A stretch of 64,000 bases of DNA, from NCBI GenBank assembly GCA_022747635.1, contig JAKTNV010000020.1, positions 467,501 through 531,500 of the forward strand. The letters are read 5' to 3'. The number at the start of each line of letters is the position of its first letter. Position 1 is the first letter of the stretch. The notes beneath the pieces are model-generated. The model was given only the letters and a program-made list of their open reading frames with translations, made no database searches and was not told the DNA's origin. The position numbers and the translations under genes were made by a program. Of the stretch, positions 11,101 to 21,613 are shown one piece after another. This stretch comes from Hetaerina americana (lineage: Eukaryota; Arthropoda; Insecta; Odonata; Calopterygidae).

Positions 11101-12134
11101 ATGTGTAAACAGACTACTGGAGAGAACAATTTGAAACTTGTCTTGCAAACTGATGACACGTGCACCCAGGCAGGAAGAATCGTAAATTTTCGCTGATTGG
11201 AACGCCATCTCTGTGGCAGGCCGAGAACTTTTCACCTTACTCTCATACATGTATATAACATGCCCGCATGGAGGACTGTAATATCCAAAAAAGTAATAGG
11301 CATTAGCCAATGCGCAGCTGTTAAATCAACATCAGCAATAACGAGAAGTTGTTAGAGCACACAATTTCATATTGACTGTGACCTCTCGTTACATTGAGCT
11401 TCCACGGCATTCTTTCTGATCAGAAGTTTTTGTCCAACAGGACTTTTTTGTGGCCTCAAGTGATGAAATAATGCTATTGGATGATTTAACTGATAGGTTA
11501 GTATGGTTCTAAAACATCACACGTAACATTCACTCAGTAGCTTCCCTTCCATATTCATTTTCATTTTAGTATTTCATCAAAGGGCTACAACCGCCTATAT
11601 AGGATTGTTTTCAATGGCACTGTTGGTGCCACAGAGATGAAATCTAGGGCAAAGTTACCTGCTAGTCATAAAGAAAATACCTGGAATCATATTTGAAGAA
11701 CTGGTAGCAATTGTGGCAAATCCAAAACTGGACAAATGATGCATGTTACAACCTAATTTTAATGCACCAGTATGTTTTAAACCTATTGGCTTCTGATACA
11801 CTGATTAAATATATTTTTTTAAGCCTCCCATCCCAAAAAATAAAACCCTGAACCAAAGTAAGTACCTGGCATCAACCCTTTACTCTTTATGCACCTCTCA
11901 AGCCAGTGTTTCCCAACTAGAAGCATGCCAATTGACACCAGAGCGCACTAGGGACATCAGTTTCAAAGAGAGGGGACCATTCTTGAAAGTTAACCACAGC
12001 AACAACTAAAGCCATCAAAGTAGCATGAGACATCCTCCACAACATTCCAAGTCTCACATTGGCCAAAAGAATGAAAGGGAAACACTGCTTGAAGATGCCA
12101 CAGAGGTACGGCTGCAAACTAGGGAATGAGAAAC
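11101..12134. other. MSL3 intron 4, unrecognised sequence
   Basis: AT-rich, with no supported exon or repeat family. Confidence 0.5.
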
Positions 12135-12555
12135 CTTGTTCCTGCATGTTATGAGATCGCCATCATCCTCAAGGAGTTTCTTCAGGTTGTCACCAAGGCT
12201 GAGTGGGATCCGCCCCTCTGATTCCTCCTCCTCCTCCTCATCTCCTCCACCTTCCCTCCCCCCACCACCATCACACTCCCCATCCCCCACGCCATCATCA
12301 TCATCATCATCGCTCTGGTCCTCCTCCTCCTCCTCCTCCCCTCCCTCCTCCTCCCCTGAAGTGAACCCCTCCCCAGCTGACGACCCCCCCACCTCTTCCC
12401 CACCCCGCCCCACCCCTGTCCTGCCCCCCCGACCCCCCGCCACAGTGCGCCTCCGCCGCCTCTTCACCATGCCGCCCCCACCCCCTTCCCCATCCGACGT
12501 CCTGTCTGATGTCTTCCTGCGCCTCGAAGCCTGTTGCTGCTGCTTCCTCTCGCGC
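12135..12555 (-). CDS. MSL3: MSL3 coding exon 4 (low-complexity linker and start of MRG domain)
   Basis: The acceptor ATTCCAG at 12556 adds one base to complete the split codon of exon 3 (phase 2). The 421-nt length then keeps the frame exactly to a phase-0 end. The product begins 'REKRK'-like basic residues (R-E-R-K-Q-Q-Q-Q) followed by 'ASRRRKTSDRTSDG', then Gly/Arg-rich, Glu-rich and Asp-rich runs, and ends 'IPLSLGDNLKKLLEDDGDL' before 'CRNK'. That last block is the beginning of the MRG domain. The donor AAG|GTTTCT departs from GTRAGT. The GC-rich acidic linker replaces the shorter acidic linker of vertebrate MSL3. The antisense poly-Pro/Ser frame here is a shadow. Confidence 0.87.
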
Positions 12556-13118
12556 CTGGAATTGCATGTGGGCAAATATGAATTTGAGCACCTTCTCCAG
12601 CAGCTGCTCAGTCTGTCTGCTTATCTTCTGATTGTTTGTGGTCGTCACATTGCTCCCACGTCCAACGACCTGGAAAACACTTCAGGCTCATTGGATGAGA
12701 TAATAATAATCACAAAAAACAACATCAAATAATGACTAATTGAGCAATTAACAAAAGCTGGCATCTACCTGGAGTACTTATAATGGCATTTACTGGATTA
12801 ATGAGTTCTGAAGCTTCACTCAAAGTTTTGAGCTCTGCTGTCACAGGGAAGATGTTAGCTTGTGTTGAAATGCAGTTATTACATTAACAACAAAGGCAAA
12901 TTAAAGCACTTTTCCTAGAGAGACAATTTTTAACCTTTCCCTGCGGAGTACCTTAAATGCTCTTGTCTCATGAAAAATAATCCATTAACTAACAAATCAA
13001 CAAGCAATGAGGCTTATACACATACTAATTAATCGGAGGGACCTAATAATTTTACACAATCGTCAACATTTTTCTCAAATGGAATAAAGGAAATATAATG
13101 AATTGATAATGTCCATGC
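12556..13118. other. MSL3 intron 3, unrecognised sequence
   Basis: No exon or repeat is recognised between the exon 4 acceptor and the PLE insertion. Confidence 0.5.
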
Positions 13119-13513
13119 AGCTACAACTAAGTAAGATCTGGTGCTTTCCTGGTGTATTTGCTTGATGAAGTTTTCCTGGGTCTTCCACCGGGTCAGGGCT
13201 TCCATATTGGCTGACATTTTGATGCCCGACTCGTGCATCGTCCTCAGGGTAGATGAGTGCCTCTCTGCATTTGGCCGTCTTATATACAAGAGCACACGAG
13301 TAAGGTGACTTGTGGTTGATCTGTGGTGGAGGAGCCTCCTGCTTGGTCGCCGTGGCATTGTGCTGTGTTCCTTCCTTTTCTAACTTTCATCAGCACTGGT
13401 TTCCACGCATTGCTGACGGAATAGCTGGAGTCCCTGTTGATATTACGTCCCACCATTCTAATTTCAATTGATTCTATGATTATTCAGTCCCCGTAACCAC
13501 TGGTGCGGGCAAG

Positions 13514-13867
13514 TTACTTCGTCCCAATGAAAATTATGGTATGATCCACCCCGATGATGTGTTCAGCAATGGCTGATTTCTCCTCCTGTGGATGTCTTTG
13601 GTGTTCCTTTGGCCTGGTCTCAATGGTCCGCCTCGTCTCTCCGATGTAGATGTCTCCGCAGGCACACGGGACATAGTAAATGCCCGGGGTCTTTAGACCG
13701 ATTGGGACCTTGGCTCTGACAAGAAAATTTCTAATTTTTTCCAGCGGTTTGTGGACTGCCTTGGTTTTGTGCCTTGCCGGTATCCTGGATAATTTCCCAG
13801 AAATCAAGGAGACGTACAGCAAGCAGGCCCTGGCTATTGGCTTACCTTTTACCACAGCGTCTTGCAT
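13514..13867 (-). pseudogene. PLE GIY-YIG endonuclease fragment
   Basis: A continuous 117-codon frame. The N-terminal part 'RIPARHKTKAVHKPLEKIRN' corresponds to the connector before the endonuclease in Penelope-like polyproteins. It is followed by 'GIYYVPCACGDIYIGETRR', which carries the G-I-Y and Y-I-G motifs, and by 'HQRHPQEEKSAIAEH', with the conserved H and E. The fold is a nickase-type endonuclease used with the RT for insertion. No RT is present, so it is only a 3' coding fragment. Confidence 0.85.
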
Positions 13868-13889
13868 ACTTGGAAGGACCTTTTTAGGG

Positions 13890-14005
13890 CCTGCTGAGAC
13901 CTCTACATTGGAGAGAAGATTGAGACCAGGTCAAAAGAACACAAAAGACACCTACAGCTGGGGCAGTTGGAGAAATCAGCCAATGCCGAACACAGAATCC
14001 TGAAT
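13890..14005 (+). pseudogene. Second, opposite GIY-YIG fragment
   Basis: On the plus strand, 'DLYIGEKIETRSKEHKRHL' followed by 'LEKSANAEHRIL' aligns by eye with 'DIYIGETRRTIETRPKEHQR' and 'EEKSAIAEHII' of the minus-strand fragment next to it, but is clearly diverged and truncated at its 5' end. It shows that the insertion contains two PLE 3' ends head to head rather than one element. Confidence 0.75.
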
Positions 14006-14336
14006 AATCATAGAATCAATTGAAATTAGAATGGTGGGACGTAATATCAACAGGGACTCCAGCTATTCCGTCAGCAATGCGTGGAAACCAGTGCTGATGA
14101 AAGTTAGAAAAGGAAGGAACACAGCACAATGCCACGGCGACCAAGCAGGAGGCTCCTCCACCACAGATCAACCACAAGTCACCTTACTCGTGTGCTCTTG
14201 TATATAAGACGGCCAAATGCAGAGAGGCACTCATCTACCCTGAGGACGATGCACGAGTCGGGCATCAAAATGTCAGCCAATATGGAAGCCCTGACCCGGT
14301 GGAAGACCCAGGAAAACTTCATCAAGCTACAACTAA

Positions 14337-14821
14337 ATGAAAGCTGAAAAACCACTTCAAGGATGCATGGCATAGGTTACCGTGGCAATGGAAAGCAAGT
14401 CTCTCAAGAGTGCATTTATAGCAGGATTCATCAATGGACCATTAAGAGATTCCACCACAGTTAGTTTGATGGATTCATTCTACTGAGGGGCATCAAAATA
14501 AAGAACTTCCAAAGAATATAAAATTTTCAACTTGACTAAGACTCAGACCTGGATGCCTTCATTTCCAGCAGTGCTGTAACCAATTAAGCTAGACTTTTGA
14601 TTTAATTAAAGCAATGCCCTGGATGAGCCAAAACCAATGTGTGCAGTGAATGCATAAGGCCAGCAAGGTTGGACATAAAGAGAGAATAACATGATGTACG
14701 TGAGGACACCTTAGGTTCTGGCTTGCCCAATGCCTAGACAGAAAGGGCATCACGGGAATTGAAATAAATAAGGCAGAGGGAATGTAAATATATAATGAAC
14801 GTACCTACGGTCTTGAAGCAA
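14337..14821. other. MSL3 intron 3, unrecognised sequence
   Basis: No supported gene or repeat. The left end of the foldback element may start somewhat before 14822. Confidence 0.45.
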
Positions 14822-16345
14822 TGAAAACGGGATAGCCGAGACCATAAACTTGATTGACACAAAGTTGAAAGGAGGTGGAGGAACAACAAAGTTACAAGTA
14901 AGAGGTGGGACAGGGAACACGCACTGGGTCACTTGGGTGTGTTAAAGAAACAGTGACCCGCGTATACCTGAATCACACACTAAAAAGTCAAAATAAATAA
15001 AAAATAAACACTAAAATTAAAACAAACTCACAGCCTCTCGATCACAAGGGTGTGTTTTGGAATAACAGCACTCCCGTAAATCGCATTTACACGCACACAC
15101 AGGGTTTGCAAGGATCTCTCCTATGGCAGTGACCTGCCAATCACACAGATGAATGCCAAGTAACAATACAGATGTAACGAAATAGGATGGACTAACGTAA
15201 ATAAGCAACGACTCGATCACTCGGGTGTGTTAGACCTTTTGTGAACGGCATTTACAGGCACACTCAGGGTTTGCAAGGATCTCTCTAGTGACCCGCCAAT
15301 CACACAGATGAATACAAAATATAAAACAGATGCACGCACGCTTTCACTCAATCACTCAGGTGTGTCCTATCCGAAAACAGTGACCTCTGCAAGTCACTAG
15401 TGCTCACTCTTTCAGGGGTTACTAGGATTCCTCCTTAGCCAGGGACTGTCATTCACGCAAACAAAATTTAAGGAAGACTTTACTTTTTCTCCCCTCCCCC
15501 TTCCCAATGACCCATTCTTTCAAACCCACTCAATGGACATTTATTCTTCTTTAATTTTTTGTTTGGGTGATTGGCGGTCTCTGGCATAGGAGGAATCCTA
15601 GCAAACCCTGAAAGAGTGAGTGTGTGAAATTCACTAAGGTCTGATACACCCGAGTGATTGCGTGCTTACGTATGTCCATTCTGTTCCGTTTGTTACTTCT
15701 GTAGGTTTGGCAGGCCCCTGGCTAAGGAGGAATCCTAGTAACCCCTGAAAGAGTGAGCACTAGTGACTTGCAGAGGTCACTGTTTTCGGATAGGACACAC
15801 CTGAGTGATTGAGTGAAAGCGTGCGTGCATCTGTTTTATATTTTGTATTCATCTGTGTGATTGGCGGGTCACTAGAGAGATCCTTGCAAACCCTGAGTGT
15901 GCCTGTAAATGCCGTTCACAAAAGGTCTAACACACCCGAGTGATCGAGTCGTTGCTTATTTACGTTAGTCCATCCTATTTCGTTACATCTGTATTGTTAC
16001 TTGGCATTCATCTGTGTGATTGGCAGGTCACTGCCATAGGAGAGATCCTTGCAAACCCTGTGTGTGCGTGTAAATGCGATTTACGGGAGTGCTGTTATTC
16101 CAAAACACACCCTTGTGATCGAGAGGCTGTGAGTTTGTTTTAATTTTAGTGTTTATTTTTTATTTATTTTGACTTTTTAGTGTGTGATTCAGGTATACGC
16201 GGGTCACTGTTTCTTTAACACACCCAAGTGACCCAGTGCGTGTTCCCTGTCCCACCCCTTACTTGTGGGTGGGACAGACGTACTCCCCCACCTCCTTTCG
16301 ACTTCATGCCAATCAAGTTTACGGTCTTGGCTATCCCGTTTTCAA
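14822..16345. mobile_element. Foldback-type element with 0.63-kb inverted arms
   Basis: Arms 14822-about 15450 and about 15712-16345 are inverted copies, with long stretches identical (15017-15220 and 15940-16143 encode the same 67-codon frame on opposite strands). The spacer 15451-15711 itself contains a further diverged arm-like unit. Within each arm a degenerate unit of about 110-160 bp repeats. Its hallmarks are 'GTGTGATTGGC', 'GGTCACT', 'GATCCTTGCAAACCCTG' and 'ACACACCCGAGTGATCGAG'. No transposase is found, so it is non-autonomous. An older relative is at 18395-18740. Confidence 0.85.
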
Positions 16346-16357
16346 GGCAGAGGGAGT

Positions 16358-17725
16358 GACAGTTTTAGTTCCCAATTCCAAAAATGGGTAATAAAGCAGT
16401 ATGCGAGGTGTACAGATTTTGCAGACAGCTTGATTTTGCATGCAACTTAAGTGGTTCTCAGGATAATCAACAAAAGGATGGAGAGTAGGGTAAATGATTA
16501 CTTAAGGGAAGATCAGTTTAGGTTTAGGAAGGGGAGAGGTATGCATGATACCATTGCAGTAATGAGATCACTATTCGAGAGGAATATAGAATACAATTAG
16601 GACGTATTTGCAGGTTTTGTAGATTTCGAAAAGGCGTTTGATAGAGTGATTTTGGAAAAACTAATGAATGTATTGCAGAAATAGGAATAGATTGGAGGGA
16701 CAGGAGGCTAATCTGCAACCTGTACATGTCTCAGACTGCTCAGATGCAAGTCGGGAATGGGGAGTCCTGATGGGCAGTGTTAGGAAGATATGTAAGGCAG
16801 GGTTGCCCATTATCACCATTGCTGTCCAGCGTATACGTGGAGGAAATGATTAAAGAGGCATGGGAAGAAGCGGAGGTAGGAATGAAAGTAGGAGGGGAAT
16901 TTGTAAAATCAGTTAGGTGTGCTCATGACCAAGCTTTAGGCTGCCAGTGAGCCAAGGAGTTACAAATAGTCATGGGATGAGAATAAATGTATATTAAACA
17001 GGGTTATGTGGTTTTCTGTGGAGAAATAAGCTAAGCTAAATGCAGGAGTGCTAGGAATATTAAAATAAATAATAACAATAAATATGCAAAAACTAGAGCA
17101 GGTAGGACATATTACGTATCTCAGAAGTATTTTGAAGCAAAAGGGTTATAGTAGTAATCACACACAGATAAAAATTGCAAAAAGTAAAGAAGCTTTCACA
17201 AGTAGTAGGATATTGATGACAGGGACATTTGAGTAGGAATGTTAAGAAAAGGCTCATTGAAACGATATGTATGTGTGTATATGTACACAGCTCAGAATCG
17301 TGATTACTTAAGAAGGGTGATAGGAGTAGACTGGAGGCTTTTGAAATGTGGGTTTAGAGAATGAAGGAGAAGGTGAAGAGGACAGAAAGGAAAACAAATG
17401 AGGGAGTGCTAAACTTGGTGTGAGAGTAATGACGGGAGAAAACATAAGGAGGCAGAATATATGGATGCAGAGCATATTGATTGGCAGTGGGATGTTGAAG
17501 ACTGTGATAGAGTGGAGAATGTCAGGCAAACGAAGAAGGGTCAGAAATAGGATAAGTATGTTAGACGGAATGGAGGGAAGTAGAAAGAATGTAGAGTTGT
17601 AAAGGAGTAAATTGTAATGTTGGGTGTTAATTTGTATTTTGTTATTGAGAAACAAGGGAACCATCGCTGAATCATTTGGTACCTCGTGTCCATCCAAAAC
17701 CTTCCTTAAATGGTAATTACCATTA
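16358..17725 (+). mobile_element. RTE-like LINE fragment B (reverse transcriptase and 3' end)
   Basis: Plus-strand 3' half of the LINE family. It opens near 'GACAGTTTTAGTTCCCA' (RT motif VLVPIPKK region) with an internal deletion, then 'GRGMHDTIAVMRSLF' and 'FVDFEKAFDRV' near 16540-16640. It continues past the C-terminal 'EAFEMWV' region near 17340 to a 3' end 'GTGTCCATCCAAAACCTTCC' near 17700, followed by ATTAATAATAAT. Multiple stops and frameshifts. The catalytic box reads RCAHDQ, so it is dead. Confidence 0.82.
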
Positions 17726-18394
17726 ATAATAATATGTTCCATAAATGATAGATCCTCGTTTAGATTCCAGTCAAGGCGAATGAGTTTTATATTGTTTATT
17801 ACATTGAAATTTTTGCACTTCTACTGAAGTTTATTAGTGTGACAAAAATTCATTTGCATTTGATATTGTTGAGCACCAAGAAATGAATTGATTATATGTC
17901 ATAATGAATCTAGGGAATGAATTTAACTCCTTTCATGATTGATTGGAAATCCAGAAGGCCCATCCATCGGTTGAACCCCCGGGCAATTAGGAGGGGGGGT
18001 CAAATAATTGCAGAAAGCATGACACACAATACATGGCAAAACGTTTAGGAACTCAAGTGCAAAAAATAACCATTTTCTAAAATGGTTATGCAAGAAATTA
18101 TTTTTAAATTAGATGATTTATCATGCAATGACCCAAAATTTTTTCCCTAAAACAAACCTCTTCATTTTTATTAAAGGCCTCCTTCAAATAGTACAATTTC
18201 CTGTTGAAGGTACTTTTAGCAAAGTGAAGAGTGTTATTGCTGTAGAATCTAATTTTATGAGATTACATGCAGTTAAAACAATGAATTTCTGCTAAGACCA
18301 GCTGTTCTTAAATGAGTTTTAATTTCCTACCAGCCAAAAAATTATTTTTTAAGCTAAACCAACTCCTGTGGATCTGAGCCTATAAGAAGTCAAA
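17726..18394. other. MSL3 intron 3, unrecognised AT-rich sequence
   Basis: No exon or repeat family is recognised. Confidence 0.45.
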
Positions 18395-18740
18395 TGCTTG
18401 AATACATGTAAACTTAAAATTAATGTACCTACAGTTGTGGGACAATGGAAAACAAAAAATGAAGACCATAAACCTAATTGGCACTTGGTTTATTTAAGGG
18501 GGGTAGGTAAAACAAGTCAAGAAGAAAATGGACAATATACACACTCAGTCCTTTGGGTGTATGTGTTTGGGAAACAGTGAACCTATATGTACCTCAATCA
18601 CAAACAAATTATGCAAAAATACTTGCACACGTAAGTCCAACAATGCAATAATTTGTCACATTCTTTTTACCAACCCCCTTAAACAAACTCATTATCAATC
18701 AAGTGTATGGCCTGGGCTATTTTGCTTGATTGCATCCCAA
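18395..18740. mobile_element. Degenerate copy of the foldback element end
   Basis: Reads the same order of landmarks as the left end of the element at 14822, with many changes: 'GTACCTACAG', 'AAGACCATAAACCTAATTGG', 'CACACTCAGTCCTTTGGGTG', 'AAACAGTGAACCTATATGTA'. Near 18660-18730 it shows part of the mirror-image end ('CAATCAAGTGTATGGCCTGG'). It is therefore a shrunken, older member with most of the arms lost. Confidence 0.55.
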
Positions 18741-18889
18741 TCCTAGATATGATGTATAGGCTGCTATGCAAAAAATAATAATTTTTCCAAACATTTTTAA
18801 TTACAAAACTGAAAATGTTCACAAAATTTATTGCGCTAAATTGTTTTATGATCATGAACAACAAATCAATTCAATGTACCCCTCACTTG

Positions 18890-19770
18890 CTTGATTGACG
18901 ACCTCCATTCTTGGTCTGAAGGGTTTGCAGGCCTAAATATCGTTTCGATAATGGCTCTCCTTGATGCAACGCTTGGGATGTCTGGAGGTACTGGTGACCC
19001 TTTCCACCATGCTGTACATATACTAGTCCAACAGATTTAACTTTGGGCTCTTGGGAGGCTAAAATTCTTTGGATCAAAATATATGAACACTGTCCGACAA
19101 CCAATTTTGCACGAAATGACTCCTTGTATGGGCTGGTGGGACGTCCTGCTGGGAAACTCATGGTTTTCCGGACAGTTTGCATCCATGACTTCAATACATT
19201 ACAATACTAGCCCGTTAACATTCACAGGGAATTTCATCCAGGTAATAACAAGGACTTCTTCAAGGTCTTGGGCGAGTCAGCATTTGTTTCTACGATTGGT
19301 TTTTGCATCCACAGTAAAATTTTTTGTGCTGTAAAAAAATTTGATTCATCCAGCAGTATTGTTTTTCAGGAACACAAAAGCAGGTTGCAATTTTCTACTC
19401 ACTCTGCCCTGGCGACATAGGAAGGCATCTGTCTAATGTTAATCGTGCCAGATTTGTAGTGGAGCAACGACAAACGATCACAATTTTCTGATCGATTGCC
19501 CTGGGTCCTCAAAATTGAGCTCCGAGTCCATTGGATGATGTCCGGCATCCTGAAAACGCACTCCTACAATTGAGCATTCTTTACCAATTTTGCAAAATCA
19601 TTGCCGAACCTTTCCGATTCATTATACTTTGTGACAATATCATATACTGTTGATATCAAGTACCAAACTGAATAATTTCTGAAAATTTGAGAAGTGAATA
19701 ATTTTCATCACCACTATCAGTAATCGCAGCTCTTTGGTTATACTCCGCCCTTGTTTTGAACATTGCGACC
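18890..19770 (-). pseudogene. Tc1/mariner (DD37D, maT-like) transposase relic
   Basis: Read on the minus strand from 19770: 'MVAMFKTRAEYNQRAAIT' (N-terminus), then with frame changes 'NFTVDAKTNRRNK' and 'LAQDLEEVLVITWMKFPVNV' (19330-19200). Next come 'FPSRTSHQPIQ', a decayed block around the second catalytic Asp, and 'IGCRTVFIYFDPKNFSLP', matching the 'FWPPSSPDLNPLD' block. The tail is 'EWRSSIK'. The order matches full-length DD37D transposases. Stops and shifts throughout. Terminal repeats were not found. Confidence 0.7.
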
Positions 19771-20147
19771 ATTTTCAGGTGATGACTGTTCAGTATATAT
19801 ATCAAGCTTATTTGGGTGCCAATGGCAACCTCCAAATGGGGTATAAAATGGTGGTCATTTCAAATAGAATTTTGTGCGGCCGAACCCGCTGAACCCCACA
19901 TGTAAGATTAAATATTCAATATTCCAAGAGCTAAAAATCAATAAAGCTGGTCATGTTGATACAGTCTTACTGCAAAATGCCTGGTAATTTTAATTTTGAA
20001 TAAATATGAGTATAATCTTGGTCAATGTGTACTTTTCATTTATTTACATTTTCATAGATTTATATGATTCTTTAATGCCTATAAAACTATTTTTCATTGC
20101 AATTAAACTTTGTTCTGGTGGTATTAAGATTATTATTATTATTATAA
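19771..20147. other. MSL3 intron 3, unrecognised; ATT-rich tail at 20133-20147
   Basis: No gene is seen. The run ATTATTATTATTATA at 20133-20147 is best read as the 3' tail of the minus-strand LINE that follows. Confidence 0.5.
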
Positions 20148-20242
20148 GGTAATCTACCGGTTAAGGTAGATCTTTGGATAGACACAGCTACTAGATAAAT
20201 ATTTTGTGATTCCTAAAAAAATACAAAATCCCGCATTCTCCT

Positions 20243-20602
20243 CTACATCAGGTCCCTCTTCATCTCTGAGTACTTTCTCCCTCCCTTCATCCCGTCCAAC
20301 ATCCCTATCCTGTTCCTTCCCTTTCCTCGTTTGCCTAACATTCTCCCCTCTATCACAGTCTTCAGAAACCCACTGCCGGTCAATACCCCCTTCATCCACT
20401 TTTCCTGCCTCCACAGGATTGCTCCCAACAAACCCCTCTCTTCGCCCACCATACCAAGTACTTCCTCATTCGCTTTCTTCTCTGTCCATTTCACCTTCTC
20501 CATTCTTCTCCACACCCACATTTCAAAAGCCTCCAGTCTACGTCTATCCTCCTGCTTCAATGACCACATTTCCGCTCCGTACATAGCTACGCTCCATATC
20601 AA
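20243..20602 (-). pseudogene. LINE C-terminal domain
   Basis: The frame 'MIWSVAMYGAEMWSLKQEDR' followed by 'EAFEMWVWRRMEKVKWTEK' and 'GKRGKGRNRIGMLDGM' is the conserved C-terminal segment that follows the RT in this LINE family. It recurs near 63560-63900 and, decayed, near 17340. Role unknown; in related LINEs the region helps bind template RNA. The opposite strand gives a Pro/Ser-rich shadow frame. Confidence 0.8.
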
Positions 20603-20901
20603 AGTTTTTACGAGTATTTTCTTAACATCCTTACTCTAAGTCCCGGTCATCAACTCCCTCCTCCTTGTGAAAGCCTCTTTGCCTAGCGCAATTCTTCTCC
20701 TTACGTCCCTACTACTTTGACCGTGTTGATCCAAAACACTACCGAGATACGTAAGCTGTACTACCCGTCTAGTTTTTGCCCTCCTATTTTAATGTTTAGC
20801 TTATGCTTTTACTTTCTAGAAAATCGCATGACATTGGTTTTATTAATATTGATTCTCATTCCATATCTGTCGCACTGAATTTCCAATTCACTAAGCAATG
20901 C

Positions 20902-21400
20902 TTACAATCCCTTGGCTGACTGACAAACTAAAGCTTGGTCATCAGGAAACCTGACTGATTTTACAAATTCCCCGCCCATTTTCATTCCTAATTCCAGTTC
21001 TTCCCATGCCACTTTAATCATTTCCTCTGCATACAGGTTGAACAACAACGGTGATAATGGGCAACCCTGGCTTACACCTCTTCCTAACACTGCCCATCTG
21101 TACTCTCCGTTTCCCACTCGCACCTGAGCAGTCTGAGACATGTACAGATTGTGGATTAGCCTCCTTTCCCTCCAATCTATTCCTATTTTTAGCAGAATAC
21201 TCATTAGTTTTTCCCAATTCACTCTATCAAATGCTTTTTCGAAATCTTTGAAACCGGCAAATACCTCCTGGTTGTATTCTATATTCCGCTCAGTTAATAA
21301 TCTCATTACTGCAATGGCATCACGCGTACCTCTCCCCTACCTAAACCCAAACTGATCATCCCCTAAGTAATCATTTTCCCTACTCTCTATCCTTTTGTTT
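20902..21400 (-). pseudogene. LINE reverse transcriptase, catalytic half
   Basis: From 21306: 'MRLLTERNIEYNQEVFAGF', 'KDFEKAFDRVNWEKLMSILL', 'VGNGEYRWAVLGRGVSQGCP' and 'LSPLLFNLYAEEMIKVAWEE', then 'VKSVRFPDDQALVCQSAKGL'. Motif A Asp (KAFD) is kept, and motif C reads FPDD where a better copy reads LADD or FADD. Upstream it continues to 21417, where the PLE interrupts it. Confidence 0.85.
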
Positions 21401-21503
21401 ATGATCCTAAGAACAATGTTCGTTCGAAGGTTTCCGCGGCGATGAGTAGGTGATTTCCACATTTTTCGGGCTGCGTCCGCATATGTCGTTTAAATTCACA
21501 ACA

Positions 21504-21534
21504 GTTTCGCCAGCTATCCTGCTTGCGTCCTCAG
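21504..21534 (-). ncRNA. Hammerhead-ribozyme-like core in left pLTR of PLE1
   Basis: On the minus strand: CTGAGGA, then a stem-loop 'CGCAAGC' / 'GCTGGCG' (one mismatch) closed by AGGATA, then AAAC. Hammerhead ribozymes are known in the pLTRs of Penelope-like elements. I see the conserved core and stem II; stem III and the cleavage triplet are not assigned. Confidence 0.6.
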
Positions 21535-21613
21535 GTCAAGGATGAAAATAAGCTTGTTGTCTCGTCTTATATAGGGAAAATCCGGCGCCAACACCGGGAA
21601 ATTTCTTGGCCAA

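Larger units (their letters stand above)
13131..14324. mobile_element. PLE-derived inverted-dimer insertion
   Basis: The insertion is flanked by a 12-nt direct repeat AGCTACAACTAA (13119-13130 and 14325-14336). Arms of about 325 bp (13162-13488 and 13999-14322) are inverted copies that look identical. Between them lie two GIY-YIG fragments pointing in opposite directions: minus at 13514-13867 and plus at about 13896-14000. The left arm is preceded by a tail (13131-13161) absent on the right. Each arm has a hammerhead-like core with one altered base (CTGAGGA, stem, then AAAAT instead of GAAAC; 13216-13247 on -). Confidence 0.8.

Noticed and set aside
12136..12732. Long Pro/Ser-rich plus-strand ORF
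   Set aside because: It is the antisense shadow of GAG/GAT/GGN-rich MSL3 exon 4, which is supported by splice phases and homology on the minus strand.
15017..16143. Two identical 67-residue ORFs on opposite strands (15017-15220 and 15940-16143)
   Set aside because: They are the same stretch of foldback arm read in mirror orientation. There is no start context, domain or homology; the identity reflects the inverted repeat.
14822..16345. CRISPR-like or satellite array
   Set aside because: Spacing is irregular, units are diverged and the whole is an inverted repeat in a eukaryotic intron.
16524..16727. Minus-strand ORF opposite LINE copy B
   Set aside because: Shadow frame of the plus-strand RT. 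Similar shadow frames opposite the other LINE copies (for example 234-584, 21051-21355 and 62582-62886) were left out for the same reason.
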